From Actinomycetota bacterium (lineage in GTDB: Bacteria; Actinomycetota; Thermoleophilia; Solirubrobacterales; JACPNS01): DNA of 64,000 nt. Numbering within the stretch: the first letter of the stretch is position 1; every line of letters begins with the position of its first letter. The stretch spans positions 1 to 64,000 of the forward strand of contig JACQZY010000005.1 of assembly GCA_016213645.1 (NCBI GenBank), given 5' to 3'. This document shows positions 56,105 through 64,000 of this stretch, one piece after another. The position numbers and the translations under genes were made by a program. The notes below the pieces were generated by a model. The model was not told the DNA's origin, searched no databases, and saw only the letters and a list, made by a program, of their open reading frames with translations.

Positions 56105-57220
56105 TCATAGTTCGATCGCAACGTCGCCGACGGGCGCGTTCACGCATATCTGGACGGTCTCACCGGCCACGTCCTTGACCTCGCCGGTGTGGAGATGACG
56201 GACACTTCCCGCGTCAACGCGGACGATGCAGGTGTGGCAGATTCCCATCCGGCAACCACTCGTGGGCCGCAGGCCCGCGGCTTCCGCCTGCGTCAGGATC
56301 GACTCGCCACTGTTTTTCACCGCCAGCCCGCTGCGCGCGAAAAGCAGCTTGCCCCTCGGTTTGGCCGTGATTTTGACGGGCGGCGGAGGCGTGAAACGCT
56401 CGACGTGTAAAGGTGTCTTGATCGCGTGCTTGGACCACACGCTTTCCACCGCCTCCACCAGCGAACCTGGTCCACAGGCGAAGGTCTCGCAGCCGGGACC
56501 AACCCCCGCCGCCTTCAGATGACGCATCGAAAACCGGCCGTTCACGTTCCCTCCCGGCGCACGTGTGAACGCGGTCAGCACGCGAAGATTGCCGTGGTTT
56601 TCCGCAAGCTCATCCAGCACTTCGGCGTAAAGCTGGTCGGCGGGCGTGCGCGCGTAGTGAAGAAACGTGATCGGACGCTGATCGTTCTCGTCACAAAGCG
56701 TACGCAGCATCGACATCACCGGAGTGATCCCGCTGCCGCCGCTGATCAACAGAACGCTCCCGGGGCGCGGCGATGGCAGCACAAACTCGCCCTCGGCCTG
56801 GGTGAGCGGCACGACCATGCCGCGGCGCGCGTTTTGAATCAAGTGCCGAGAGACGGTCCCGCCGGAGTGCTCGCTGACGGTCAACTCAATCAGCCCATCG
56901 TCGCGAAGCGCCGACGACGCCGGTGAGTACATCCGCGTGTGCAGCACTCCGTCGACCCGCACGCCCACGCCGACGTGCTGCCCGGCGGAAAAGCCGCGCC
57001 AATTAGCGTTCGGCCGCAGCGTCAGCGTGACGCTGCGCGACGTCTGATGCACTACGGCGACGATCTCGGCGCGCACGTCGTCGCGTGCCCAGCCTGGATC
57101 GAAAAGCTCAACGTAACGCTCGATCGGATTGGGCGTCACGAGCGACTCCACCAAGCGCGAAGTTGCAACCCGCTTACCCAGCTTCAATGGCGCCGAGGCG
57201 ACCGAAAATACGCCCATCAT
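56105..57220 (-). CDS. Ferredoxin-NAD(P) reductase with C-terminal 2Fe-2S domain, probable electron donor to the desaturase
   Basis: TRMYSPASS, ISGGSGITPVMSMLRTL, SGCRMGICHTCIVR. Confidence 0.92.
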   Translation of the reverse strand: MMGVFSVASAPLKLGKRVATSRLVESLVTPNPIERYVELFDPGWARDDVRAEIVAVVHQTSRSVTLTLRPNANWRGFSAGQHVGVGVRVDGVLHTRMYSPASSALRDDGLIELTVSEHSGGTVSRHLIQNARRGMVVPLTQAEGEFVLPSPRPGSVLLISGGSGITPVMSMLRTLCDENDQRPITFLHYARTPADQLYAEVLDELAENHGNLRVLTAFTRAPGGNVNGRFSMRHLKAAGVGPGCETFACGPGSLVEAVESVWSKHAIKTPLHVERFTPPPPVKITAKPRGKLLFARSGLAVKNSGESILTQAEAAGLRPTSGCRMGICHTCIVRVDAGSVRHLHTGEVKDVAGETVQICVNAPVGDVAIEL

Positions 57221-57272
57221 CAACCTTTTCACGATTTGATGTAAAGATCTCAACCTCCAGTACACCAGCTTC

Positions 57273-57977
57273 GTGAATTTCTTACGTGCGAACGCTTACA
57301 TAACTTGCCAGCTGGCCGAACCGGCCAGTAAGTTGTACGCGATGGACGCCGGGATCAGCGAGTTTCGACAAACTCCGCCGAAAGGCCGGATGCGGCGCGA
57401 GCAGCGCGAGCGCCAGTTGATCGAGACTGCCGAGCGCGTATTCGCGTGCCACGGATTTGAAGCCGCCTCGATGGAGGAGATCGCACGCGAGGCCGGCGTG
57501 GACCGTGCGCTGGTGTATCAATACTTCGGCAGCAAGCGCGGCATCTACGAGGCGTGTGTAAAAGCCGCGCTTGAGGAACTGCGCGAGCGCGTGACGCAGG
57601 CGATTTCGGGAATCGAAAACGCCAGCGGCGCGGAAGCCGAGCGCGCTGTGTCGATAGCCGGAGTGCGTGTGTTCTTCGAGTTCGTGCAGGAGCACTCGGC
57701 CGGCTGGGACGTGCTCTTCGGGGCGGGCTGGTCGGTCAATCCCGGTGACGGACCCAGGCCGGACTTCGATCTGCTGAGTTTTGTCGAAAGCATCATGACC
57801 GTTCATTACGGAGATGCGCCCACGGAAAGACTGCGGGCCACCGCGGCGTCGCTGATCGGCGCCAGTTGGGCGGTTAGCTTGTGGTGGCGCAGTCAAGACG
57901 AAATGTCGATCGACGAGATCACCGAGCACCACGTGGATTTCTGCCTGTCGGTGTTGGAGTTGTTGCGCGCGCCGTGA
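57273..57977 (+). CDS. TetR family transcriptional regulator
   Basis: RQLIETAERVFACHGFEAASMEEIAREAGVDRALVYQYFGSKRGIYEACVK. Confidence 0.93.
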   Translation: MNFLRANAYITCQLAEPASKLYAMDAGISEFRQTPPKGRMRREQRERQLIETAERVFACHGFEAASMEEIAREAGVDRALVYQYFGSKRGIYEACVKAALEELRERVTQAISGIENASGAEAERAVSIAGVRVFFEFVQEHSAGWDVLFGAGWSVNPGDGPRPDFDLLSFVESIMTVHYGDAPTERLRATAASLIGASWAVSLWWRSQDEMSIDEITEHHVDFCLSVLELLRAP

Positions 57978-58110
57978 CGAACGCTGTGCGTCCGTGTCGA
58001 AGCCGCCGCGCGCAACACGAACCGGCACCGGCCGCGCGCGGTCAATGCGCGCGGCCTACCGGAATCACTCGCTGGATACCAGCGGCCGGTGCGCCGAAGC
58101 GCAGCCGGCG

Positions 58111-59319
58111 TTAGCTCTGCGTGAACGCACCTACGTAATCGTTACCGGCGCCGTCCAGGCCGCCACGCTCGAAGGTCTTGAGCCGCTCGTAGCGAGCGTC
58201 GCGCTGCACCGGCGTGAAGCCGGCGTCGGAGATGCAACCGAGCACACCGGCGAGAATCGGCTCCGACGGACGCGGCACGACCTTGCCGGCCGTTTCCATT
58301 ACGGAGTTGACGGCGTTGATCGATCCGGTGCCAAGGATCTCGTTGGCGCCACCGCGCAAGGCCTCGGTAGCGGTCTCAAAGCCCATCGTGCGCCAGACGC
58401 AGCCGTGGTTGGCCACGTTGTCGAGCGCGAGCCGGTGGATCGCAACCTGCTGGAGGTATTGGTCGATGATCGACTGATCTTCGTCGATCGGAATTACGCC
58501 GTTCAGACGTGTGTCCTGCAAGCGCATCGGCCAGACCTTGTACATCCACGCGCCCGGACCGCCGCGTTCAAGGTCGGCGTCCTGCAACTCACGCAGCTTC
58601 ACTAGGTGCTGCGCGCGGTGCTCAAGCGTCTCGCCCAGGCCGAAGACCAGGCCGATCGACGGCAGGTGCACGCCCGCGCGCAGCGCGGAGTCCACGATGC
58701 GCAGCCAGTCGGCGGTCTTCACACGCGCCGGTGACACCTGCGCACGCACGTCGTCGGAGAGAATCTCCGCCGACGCACCGGGCATGCCGTCCATGCCGGC
58801 TTCGCGCAGCTCGGAGAGAATGTCGTACGCGTCGCGTCCCGTGAGCTTCTCCAGTCCGTGAATCTCTTCCGGGCTGAGAAAGTCGATGTGTACCGACGGG
58901 AAGTCGCTCTTCAACGCCTTCAGCAGATCCACATACCAAGAGAACGGGATCTCCGGGTTGATGCCGCCCTGGATGATCACGTCGGTGACGCCCTCGATCA
59001 CCTGCGCGGCGAGCTGGTCGAGCACCTCGTCCACGCTCATCGAGTAAGCGCCCTCTTGGCGAGGCGTGCGGTAGAAGGTGCAGAACTTACAGGCGACGTT
59101 GCAGACGGTCGTGTAGTCGATGTTGCCGCCGACGCTGAAGGTGACTGCCTCCGGGTCGGCCAACCGCAGCCTCCGCTGATGCGCGACCGCGCGCACTTCG
59201 TCGACCGGTGCGTCGTACAGAGCCACGATCTCCTCGGCGCAGAGACGCTCGCCTCCCGCCGCGCGCGTGAGCGCGGCTTCTCCGGCGGCACGCTTGGCTG
59301 TGTCTGTTGCTGGATTCAT
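58111..59319 (-). CDS. MqnC/MqnE/CofH-type radical SAM protein (dehypoxanthine futalosine cyclase-like)
   Basis: TTVCNVACKFCTFYRTP (CX3CX2C), VIIQGGINPEIPFSWYVDLLKALKSDFPSVHIDFLSPEEI, MPGASAEILSDDVR; ATG at 59319 with AAGGAGGT upstream. Confidence 0.88.
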   Translation of the reverse strand: MNPATDTAKRAAGEAALTRAAGGERLCAEEIVALYDAPVDEVRAVAHQRRLRLADPEAVTFSVGGNIDYTTVCNVACKFCTFYRTPRQEGAYSMSVDEVLDQLAAQVIEGVTDVIIQGGINPEIPFSWYVDLLKALKSDFPSVHIDFLSPEEIHGLEKLTGRDAYDILSELREAGMDGMPGASAEILSDDVRAQVSPARVKTADWLRIVDSALRAGVHLPSIGLVFGLGETLEHRAQHLVKLRELQDADLERGGPGAWMYKVWPMRLQDTRLNGVIPIDEDQSIIDQYLQQVAIHRLALDNVANHGCVWRTMGFETATEALRGGANEILGTGSINAVNSVMETAGKVVPRPSEPILAGVLGCISDAGFTPVQRDARYERLKTFERGGLDGAGNDYVGAFTQS

Positions 59320-59350
59320 TTGAACGAAAACCTCCTTAGTGCTGCCGGAA

Positions 59351-59878
59351 TTACCAGATTCCACCATTGGCCATGAACACCGCGGCGAGTAGCGCGACCA
59401 CGGCGGCGACGCCGTTGTAACGCGCCATCCAGCGCATGTACTTCGAGTAGTTCATCGTCTCTTCACGCTTGGACTCGATCTCTTCGCGGCTGGCGTCGTA
59501 GGGCAGCTTCACGATCACGCGGGGACGTAGATAGAACGTCATCGCGGCCCCGGTGAATATCAGCGTCGTCCAGATGATCTCCTTGATCACCAACGCCACG
59601 CCATAACTCGTCTGGATGAAGTCGATGTCGAAGACGCTGTGATGCATTCCCTTGCGCCAGAGCACCAGCCAGCCGGTGACCATGATGCCGATCAGACAGA
59701 TCCAGTTGAAGATCGCGAAGTCGTTGCCGAGCTTCTCGCCCAGGCGGGCGGCCTGCCCCGGCGGGATCAAGTCCAACCGCGGCGAGAGCAGAAAGTCCAT
59801 GAACACGTTGCCGCCCACGAAGAGCGCGGCAAACGCGACATGCAGAGAAAGAAAAACCTTCAGAATCAACGGATCCAT
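59351..59878 (-). CDS. Small four-TM membrane protein (CopD/DUF2269-like)
   Basis: LKVFLSLHVAFAALFVGGNVFMDFLLSPR... hydrophobic segments; start abuts stop of upstream gene. Confidence 0.7.
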   Translation of the reverse strand: MDPLILKVFLSLHVAFAALFVGGNVFMDFLLSPRLDLIPPGQAARLGEKLGNDFAIFNWICLIGIMVTGWLVLWRKGMHHSVFDIDFIQTSYGVALVIKEIIWTTLIFTGAAMTFYLRPRVIVKLPYDASREEIESKREETMNYSKYMRWMARYNGVAAVVALLAAVFMANGGIW

Positions 59879-61036
59879 CTATACCTCCAGTGACCGAGTC
59901 CAGTAGCTGCCGGTGCGAATGCGCTCGAGGCTGGAACCGACTTGGTCCAGGTACGAGTGGGCGTCGCCGTGCACCGAGACGGCCTTTCGCGCCCACGCGT
60001 CGCAATACGTGCACTCCTCACAGTCCATGTCGCAGTGGCCCTGTTCGAAGTAACGCATGAAGCCGTCGAGCTTGCGGCTGTCAATGCGTAGCTCGGGCGG
60101 CTCTGGGCCGACCTCGCCGGTAAGTGACTGAATGCCCTCCAGGCCCACGAGCAGCTTCGCGACGTTTTCGCTGCGGCCCTCGTGGTAAGCCTTGGTGACC
60201 ATCGTGATCCAATCGCTGTGGCTGCTGGGGCCGTCGCCCATCTTTTCGCGTCCCGCGATCTTGAAGTGGTCGATCCCCTCATCCAGATACATCAAGATGT
60301 CCTCGGGACGAATCCACGGCATCCGCAGCAGCTCCGAAGGATTGGCGATCTTCTGGCCCGCGCAGTTGTAGTAGCAGTAGTCCACGTGGTACTGACCCTC
60401 GATGCTCTCGTGCGAGTGCGAGATCACGTTCATGTGGTAATTGCGCAGCGGGCACTGCACCACGCAGCCTTCGTTGACCACCAGCGACAGCTTCATGTCG
60501 ACCGCGTTGCGGATCGCGCGCAGCAGCTTGAAGTCTCGCGCGACGATCGGGTCGAGGTGGATCAGCTTGGCGCCCATCTCCTCGTAGAAACGCGCGGAAC
60601 GCACGTCCTTCACGCCGGTCAGCAGCGATACGTGTACTTCCAGCTCCGGGAAATTGCGCCGGACGATCTCCATTGTGAATGGGTTGGCCAGCGTGACACC
60701 CACAAAGCCGCTCTCCAGAATCCACTGGCAACGCTGCAACAGCTCCCAGCGACCGTCCTCGGACATCTCACGGTTGCCACCACAAGTGGCGTTCATCACG
60801 TAGAGAAACTTGATTCCGCGCTTGGCGGCCTCGTCGACGTAGTTGACGATCTCGTCCTCAACTACATCGGGCAGCTGGTCCACTGTCCGCATGCTGCGCT
60901 CCGTCGGCAGCGATCCGTACATGTAGGCCGGCTCGTACGGCGCCACCTTGTCCAGCAGCGCCGGATCCCAGTTCGTCGGGACGAACAGCTTGCGGTCGAG
61001 CGCACCATCCGGACGCGCTCCGTTTGCGGCAGTCAT
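59879..61036 (-). CDS. Peptidase U32 / UbiU-UbiV-like family protein with multiple Cys motifs
   Basis: FLYVMNATCGGNREMS, VVNEGCVVQCPLRNYHMNVISHS, YCYYNCAGQKIANPSELLRMPWIRPEDI, HFKIAGREK, CDMDCEECTYC; ATG at 61036. Confidence 0.82.
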   Translation of the reverse strand: MTAANGARPDGALDRKLFVPTNWDPALLDKVAPYEPAYMYGSLPTERSMRTVDQLPDVVEDEIVNYVDEAAKRGIKFLYVMNATCGGNREMSEDGRWELLQRCQWILESGFVGVTLANPFTMEIVRRNFPELEVHVSLLTGVKDVRSARFYEEMGAKLIHLDPIVARDFKLLRAIRNAVDMKLSLVVNEGCVVQCPLRNYHMNVISHSHESIEGQYHVDYCYYNCAGQKIANPSELLRMPWIRPEDILMYLDEGIDHFKIAGREKMGDGPSSHSDWITMVTKAYHEGRSENVAKLLVGLEGIQSLTGEVGPEPPELRIDSRKLDGFMRYFEQGHCDMDCEECTYCDAWARKAVSVHGDAHSYLDQVGSSLERIRTGSYWTRSLEV

Positions 61037-62322
61037 CGTTGTACCTCCGATATGTCGATGACCTGGCGAAATCCCCAGGCCATTCGCGCGTTTCCTAACC
61101 AATAAAAAGCAACCTTCTCTACGCCCAGGTCCTCGCCCAGGCGCTTTTCAAGTTCATCGGCGTTGTGCGCGTCGCCTTCGATCGCCACGCTCAATACGCC
61201 CGGTCCGGCGTCGGTATCGCGTACGAGCAGCACCATGCGGCCCACCAGCTCTGGGTCGGCGTCCACGCACATGCGCACGTCGTAGGCGGTGACCGCCCTG
61301 CCGCCGATCATCACACTGCTTTCGGGACGGCCGTAGATCTTCAGCCGAGGCAACTCGCGGCCGCAAGCGCACGGGTCTTCAAACAGCTCGGCGATGTCGC
61401 CGGTGTCGTAGCGCACGACCGGATCGCCGGCCGCGAAAAGCTTTGTGACAACAAGACGCCCGCGCTCGCCGGGGGCGACCGGCTCGCCGAGCGGGTCCAG
61501 CACCTCCAGATGGCAGACGTCGGCGTGAATGTGCGGTGCGGTGTGCGCCGAGCATTCGTCCGCGGCGGCGCCCTCCTGCGTGCCCGAGCGTTCAAAGACC
61601 TCCGCGCCGAAGCCCTCGCTCAAGTGTTCGCGCAACGGCGGCGTCAGCGGCAGCCCAACGGAGATCATCGAGTGCACGCTCGAAAACAGCTCGCGCGCGT
61701 CGACGCCGTCGTCGCCGAGGCGACGCAGCAACGAGACCAAGAACGGCGCCGTGGTGGTGACAAACTGCGGCCGCACGCGGCGCATGGCCTCCACGAAGTA
61801 GTCGGCGTACTGCGGATTGCCGCTGCCCCAGTAGTAGGCGGCACGGCCGCCCATCTTCAAGACGGAGTGCCCTTCCATCGCGGCCAGGCGGTGCCAGGCC
61901 GGACTCTGCATCAGCGCGGTCTCGCCGGAGCGAAAGCCGGCCCACCAGTAACCGCGCATCGTCGGCACAAAATACGTCTGCGATTCCTCGCCGTCGAGCC
62001 ACACCACAAGCGGCTCGCCCGAGGTGCCGCGCGTGCTGAAAGCCACACGACCTCGGCGGGTCGTCCAGGCATCGCCCGCGGCCACCAGGTCGGGTTTGCT
62101 GACCAATGGCAGCTTCTTGAAATCATTCCAGTCGGAGAGCGCCGTCGCGTCCACCCCAGCCTGACGCCATCGTTCGGCGTAGAACTTGTTGCTCTCGGCG
62201 GCGTCGGCCACGACCTCGCGCGCCAGCTCAAACTGCCAGTCGCGAAGCTTCTGCGGCGACCAGGTCTCGATCTCGTCGTAGGTCCCGCCGTCGCAGAGTT
62301 GCTGCGGAGCCGTGGCGCTCAT
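61033..62322 (-). CDS. Phenylacetate-CoA ligase (PaaK)-like ANL-superfamily protein
   Basis: FSTRGTSGEPLVVWLDG, ERSGTQEGAAADEC, GRLVVTKLFAAGDPVVRYDTGDIAELFEDPCACGRELPRLKIYGRPESSVMIGGRAV; ATG at 62322. Confidence 0.88.
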   Translation of the reverse strand: MSATAPQQLCDGGTYDEIETWSPQKLRDWQFELAREVVADAAESNKFYAERWRQAGVDATALSDWNDFKKLPLVSKPDLVAAGDAWTTRRGRVAFSTRGTSGEPLVVWLDGEESQTYFVPTMRGYWWAGFRSGETALMQSPAWHRLAAMEGHSVLKMGGRAAYYWGSGNPQYADYFVEAMRRVRPQFVTTTAPFLVSLLRRLGDDGVDARELFSSVHSMISVGLPLTPPLREHLSEGFGAEVFERSGTQEGAAADECSAHTAPHIHADVCHLEVLDPLGEPVAPGERGRLVVTKLFAAGDPVVRYDTGDIAELFEDPCACGRELPRLKIYGRPESSVMIGGRAVTAYDVRMCVDADPELVGRMVLLVRDTDAGPGVLSVAIEGDAHNADELEKRLGEDLGVEKVAFYWLGNARMAWGFRQVIDISEVQR

Positions 62323-63041
62323 GCCGGCCTCCCGCCGCCGCGCGAAGCAAGTTCGACGAGTGTGTCGTTTGGTCCAAGCGAACAGGTTTCGCCGGTCACC
62401 CGCAGGCCAGGCGCTTCGCAGAGCGCGGCGTCGGGATGAAGCAGGTTGATGATGTGGCCGTCGTGCGCGCGATACACGCCCTCGCGCAGGTGATAGCTGC
62501 CGCAGAGCGTGCATTGAGGCGCGAGCAGCAGCGAAGACTCCACGTGCAACAACCGCTGCCACGGCCCCGGAGGCAGCGGCGGCGCGTCGATGCCGCAGGC
62601 GGCGACGATCGTCATGCCGCCGATCGTCGCCAGATTCACGCCGGAGCGCTTGGAGCCTTCAAGCAGCAGCCCCAGCACGTCGGCGCGCACGATCATCACG
62701 TCCGGCTTGACCTGCCGAACAACCTCGGGGGTGAGGACAATGCGCTCGGGTGAGGCGTCGAGGCAAATGATGCGCGCGCCCATGCGTTCCGCGACGCCGC
62801 GTTCCAGCGACGGCATCAGCAGGTCGGAGCCCAGATAAGCAAGCGGACTGGTGCCGAAGTCCTGTACGGCGATCGTCGAGCCCTCGGCCACGCCGAGCAG
62901 GCTGTAGCACCACACAAGGTGCTCGGCCCAGACGTCCAGATCGCCCTCGCCGAAGCGAAGTTCGCCGCCAGGTACCTCAAACGAAATCAGGTGATCCATC
63001 ACCGCCGTACCGCCCGCCGCGGACTCCAATGCAGTCATCAA
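62319..63041 (-). CDS. Unusual short protein, possibly a degenerate/partial ANL-superfamily (AMP-ligase-like) subunit
   Basis: 240 aa; 4-nt overlaps with both neighbours; weak similarity to ligase N-terminal/core pattern. Confidence 0.6.
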   Translation of the reverse strand: MMTALESAAGGTAVMDHLISFEVPGGELRFGEGDLDVWAEHLVWCYSLLGVAEGSTIAVQDFGTSPLAYLGSDLLMPSLERGVAERMGARIICLDASPERIVLTPEVVRQVKPDVMIVRADVLGLLLEGSKRSGVNLATIGGMTIVAACGIDAPPLPPGPWQRLLHVESSLLLAPQCTLCGSYHLREGVYRAHDGHIINLLHPDAALCEAPGLRVTGETCSLGPNDTLVELASRGGGRPA

Positions 63042-64000
63042 GCAGCGGCCTTGTGCTTGGGTGGCTTGTGAAACACGACAACGCCCACGTGATCCACGCT
63101 CGCGCTGATGTGCGTGCGCAGAATCTTGCCCGAGAGCAATTCGTTGGCCGCGCCCTCGCGCACGAAGCCGGTCATCAGCCCAGGCGACTCAACACCGATC
63201 TCGGCGCTTTCGAGCATTTCCCACGGCACAAGCGACGGCTGACCGCTGCCCGGGTCCACCGGCAGCACGCGCACGTTGACAAGCGGAATTCCGTGGGCGT
63301 CAAACGGGAACCACGTCGGATGCGCTCCGACCGCGGGCCCAAACGCCGCCGTGCCCCAGATCGGAAGCACCTCGCGTCCACGCGACGCTTCGACACCGCG
63401 GCGCCAGTTCGGCACAAAGTAAGGCGTCGACACGAATACGTAGTGCAGGTCGCGCAGCACCGCCGGCGGTTTGGAACCGCCGGCCAGCCGGTCGCCGTCC
63501 TCGCGCAGCAGCACCGTGTAGGACTTCAACGGATCGAATCCCTCCACGCTGGACAGCTCGTCCAGTCCCGCCGCCAGCAGCGGCGCACCATTGAGCAACG
63601 GGCACAGTGCGAACGTCAGTGCCTCCCAGTTCCAAAGCGGCGGCGGTGAGACCGCACTGAACGACTTTAGATCCGGAATAAACGCCGTCAGAGCCACAGA
63701 CATCGCGGCCAGCGAATAATTTGAATGCACGGCGAGTTCTTCACCGGCGGGGATGATCAACGCCGGAGCCGTGGCCTTGACGGGACGCAGCTTCGGCTTC
63801 TCGCCGTCGTATGCGTCCAGCTCGTCACGCGTGAGCACGCTTAGATCCGCGGGCGGTGTCACTCCTCCCGTGGTCAGTGCGGCCGTGGCGCCGGCCTGAG
63901 ACACCTGCGCGACGATCCGCTCCGTCGGTGCGTCAAGATCCGGAAGCAGCGCGCGCCGCCCGGTCTGGATAACGGCAAGCGTCAAAATCAACGCGTCGCC
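63038..64000 (-). CDS. ANL-superfamily-like (AMP-ligase core) protein, 5' end truncated by window edge
   Basis: GDALILTLAVIQTGRRALLPDLDAPTERIVAQ resembles ligase N-terminal region; reading frame stays open to the window end. Confidence 0.6.
   Translation of the reverse strand, partial: GDALILTLAVIQTGRRALLPDLDAPTERIVAQVSQAGATAALTTGGVTPPADLSVLTRDELDAYDGEKPKLRPVKATAPALIIPAGEELAVHSNYSLAAMSVALTAFIPDLKSFSAVSPPPLWNWEALTFALCPLLNGAPLLAAGLDELSSVEGFDPLKSYTVLLREDGDRLAGGSKPPAVLRDLHYVFVSTPYFVPNWRRGVEASRGREVLPIWGTAAFGPAVGAHPTWFPFDAHGIPLVNVRVLPVDPGSGQPSLVPWEMLESAEIGVESPGLMTGFVREGAANELLSGKILRTHISASVDHVGVVVFHKPPKHKAAA

Noticed and set aside
61165-62439. 424-aa plus-strand ORF antisense to the PaaK-like gene
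   Set aside because: Shadow ORF; the minus strand encodes recognisable ligase motifs.

Overview
High-GC actinobacterial chromosome segment. PurS/PurQ/small-PurL and futalosine-type radical SAM genes plus many secreted Ig/PKD/RTX proteins suggest a Thermoleophilia/Solirubrobacterales-like host, but this is inference. The backbone holds de novo purine genes (purB, purC, purS-purQ-purL-purF, purN, purH), a wecB/GT2 pair, a cytochrome P450-TetR pair, a tandem-GGDEF membrane protein, an MMPL transporter, two-component systems, an M50-CBS protease, a desaturase/ferredoxin-reductase pair and four tRNAs (Lys, Glu, Val, Asp). The most interesting regions are: (1) a tightly coupled minus-strand operon at the right edge (58111-64000) with an MqnC-like radical SAM protein, a small membrane protein, a Cys-rich U32-family protein and three ANL/PaaK-like proteins; (2) a DprA plus ComF-like phosphoribosyltransferase two-gene operon (11163-12879); (3) a REP-associated-type Y1 transposase next to a long hairpin (1-952); (4) an AlbA_2/Schlafen-like gene behind an AT-rich, palindrome-rich promoter and beside two tRNAs; (5) a C-terminal module apparently shared by two unrelated secreted proteins. 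All calls come from reading the translations and the DNA. No database search was run.
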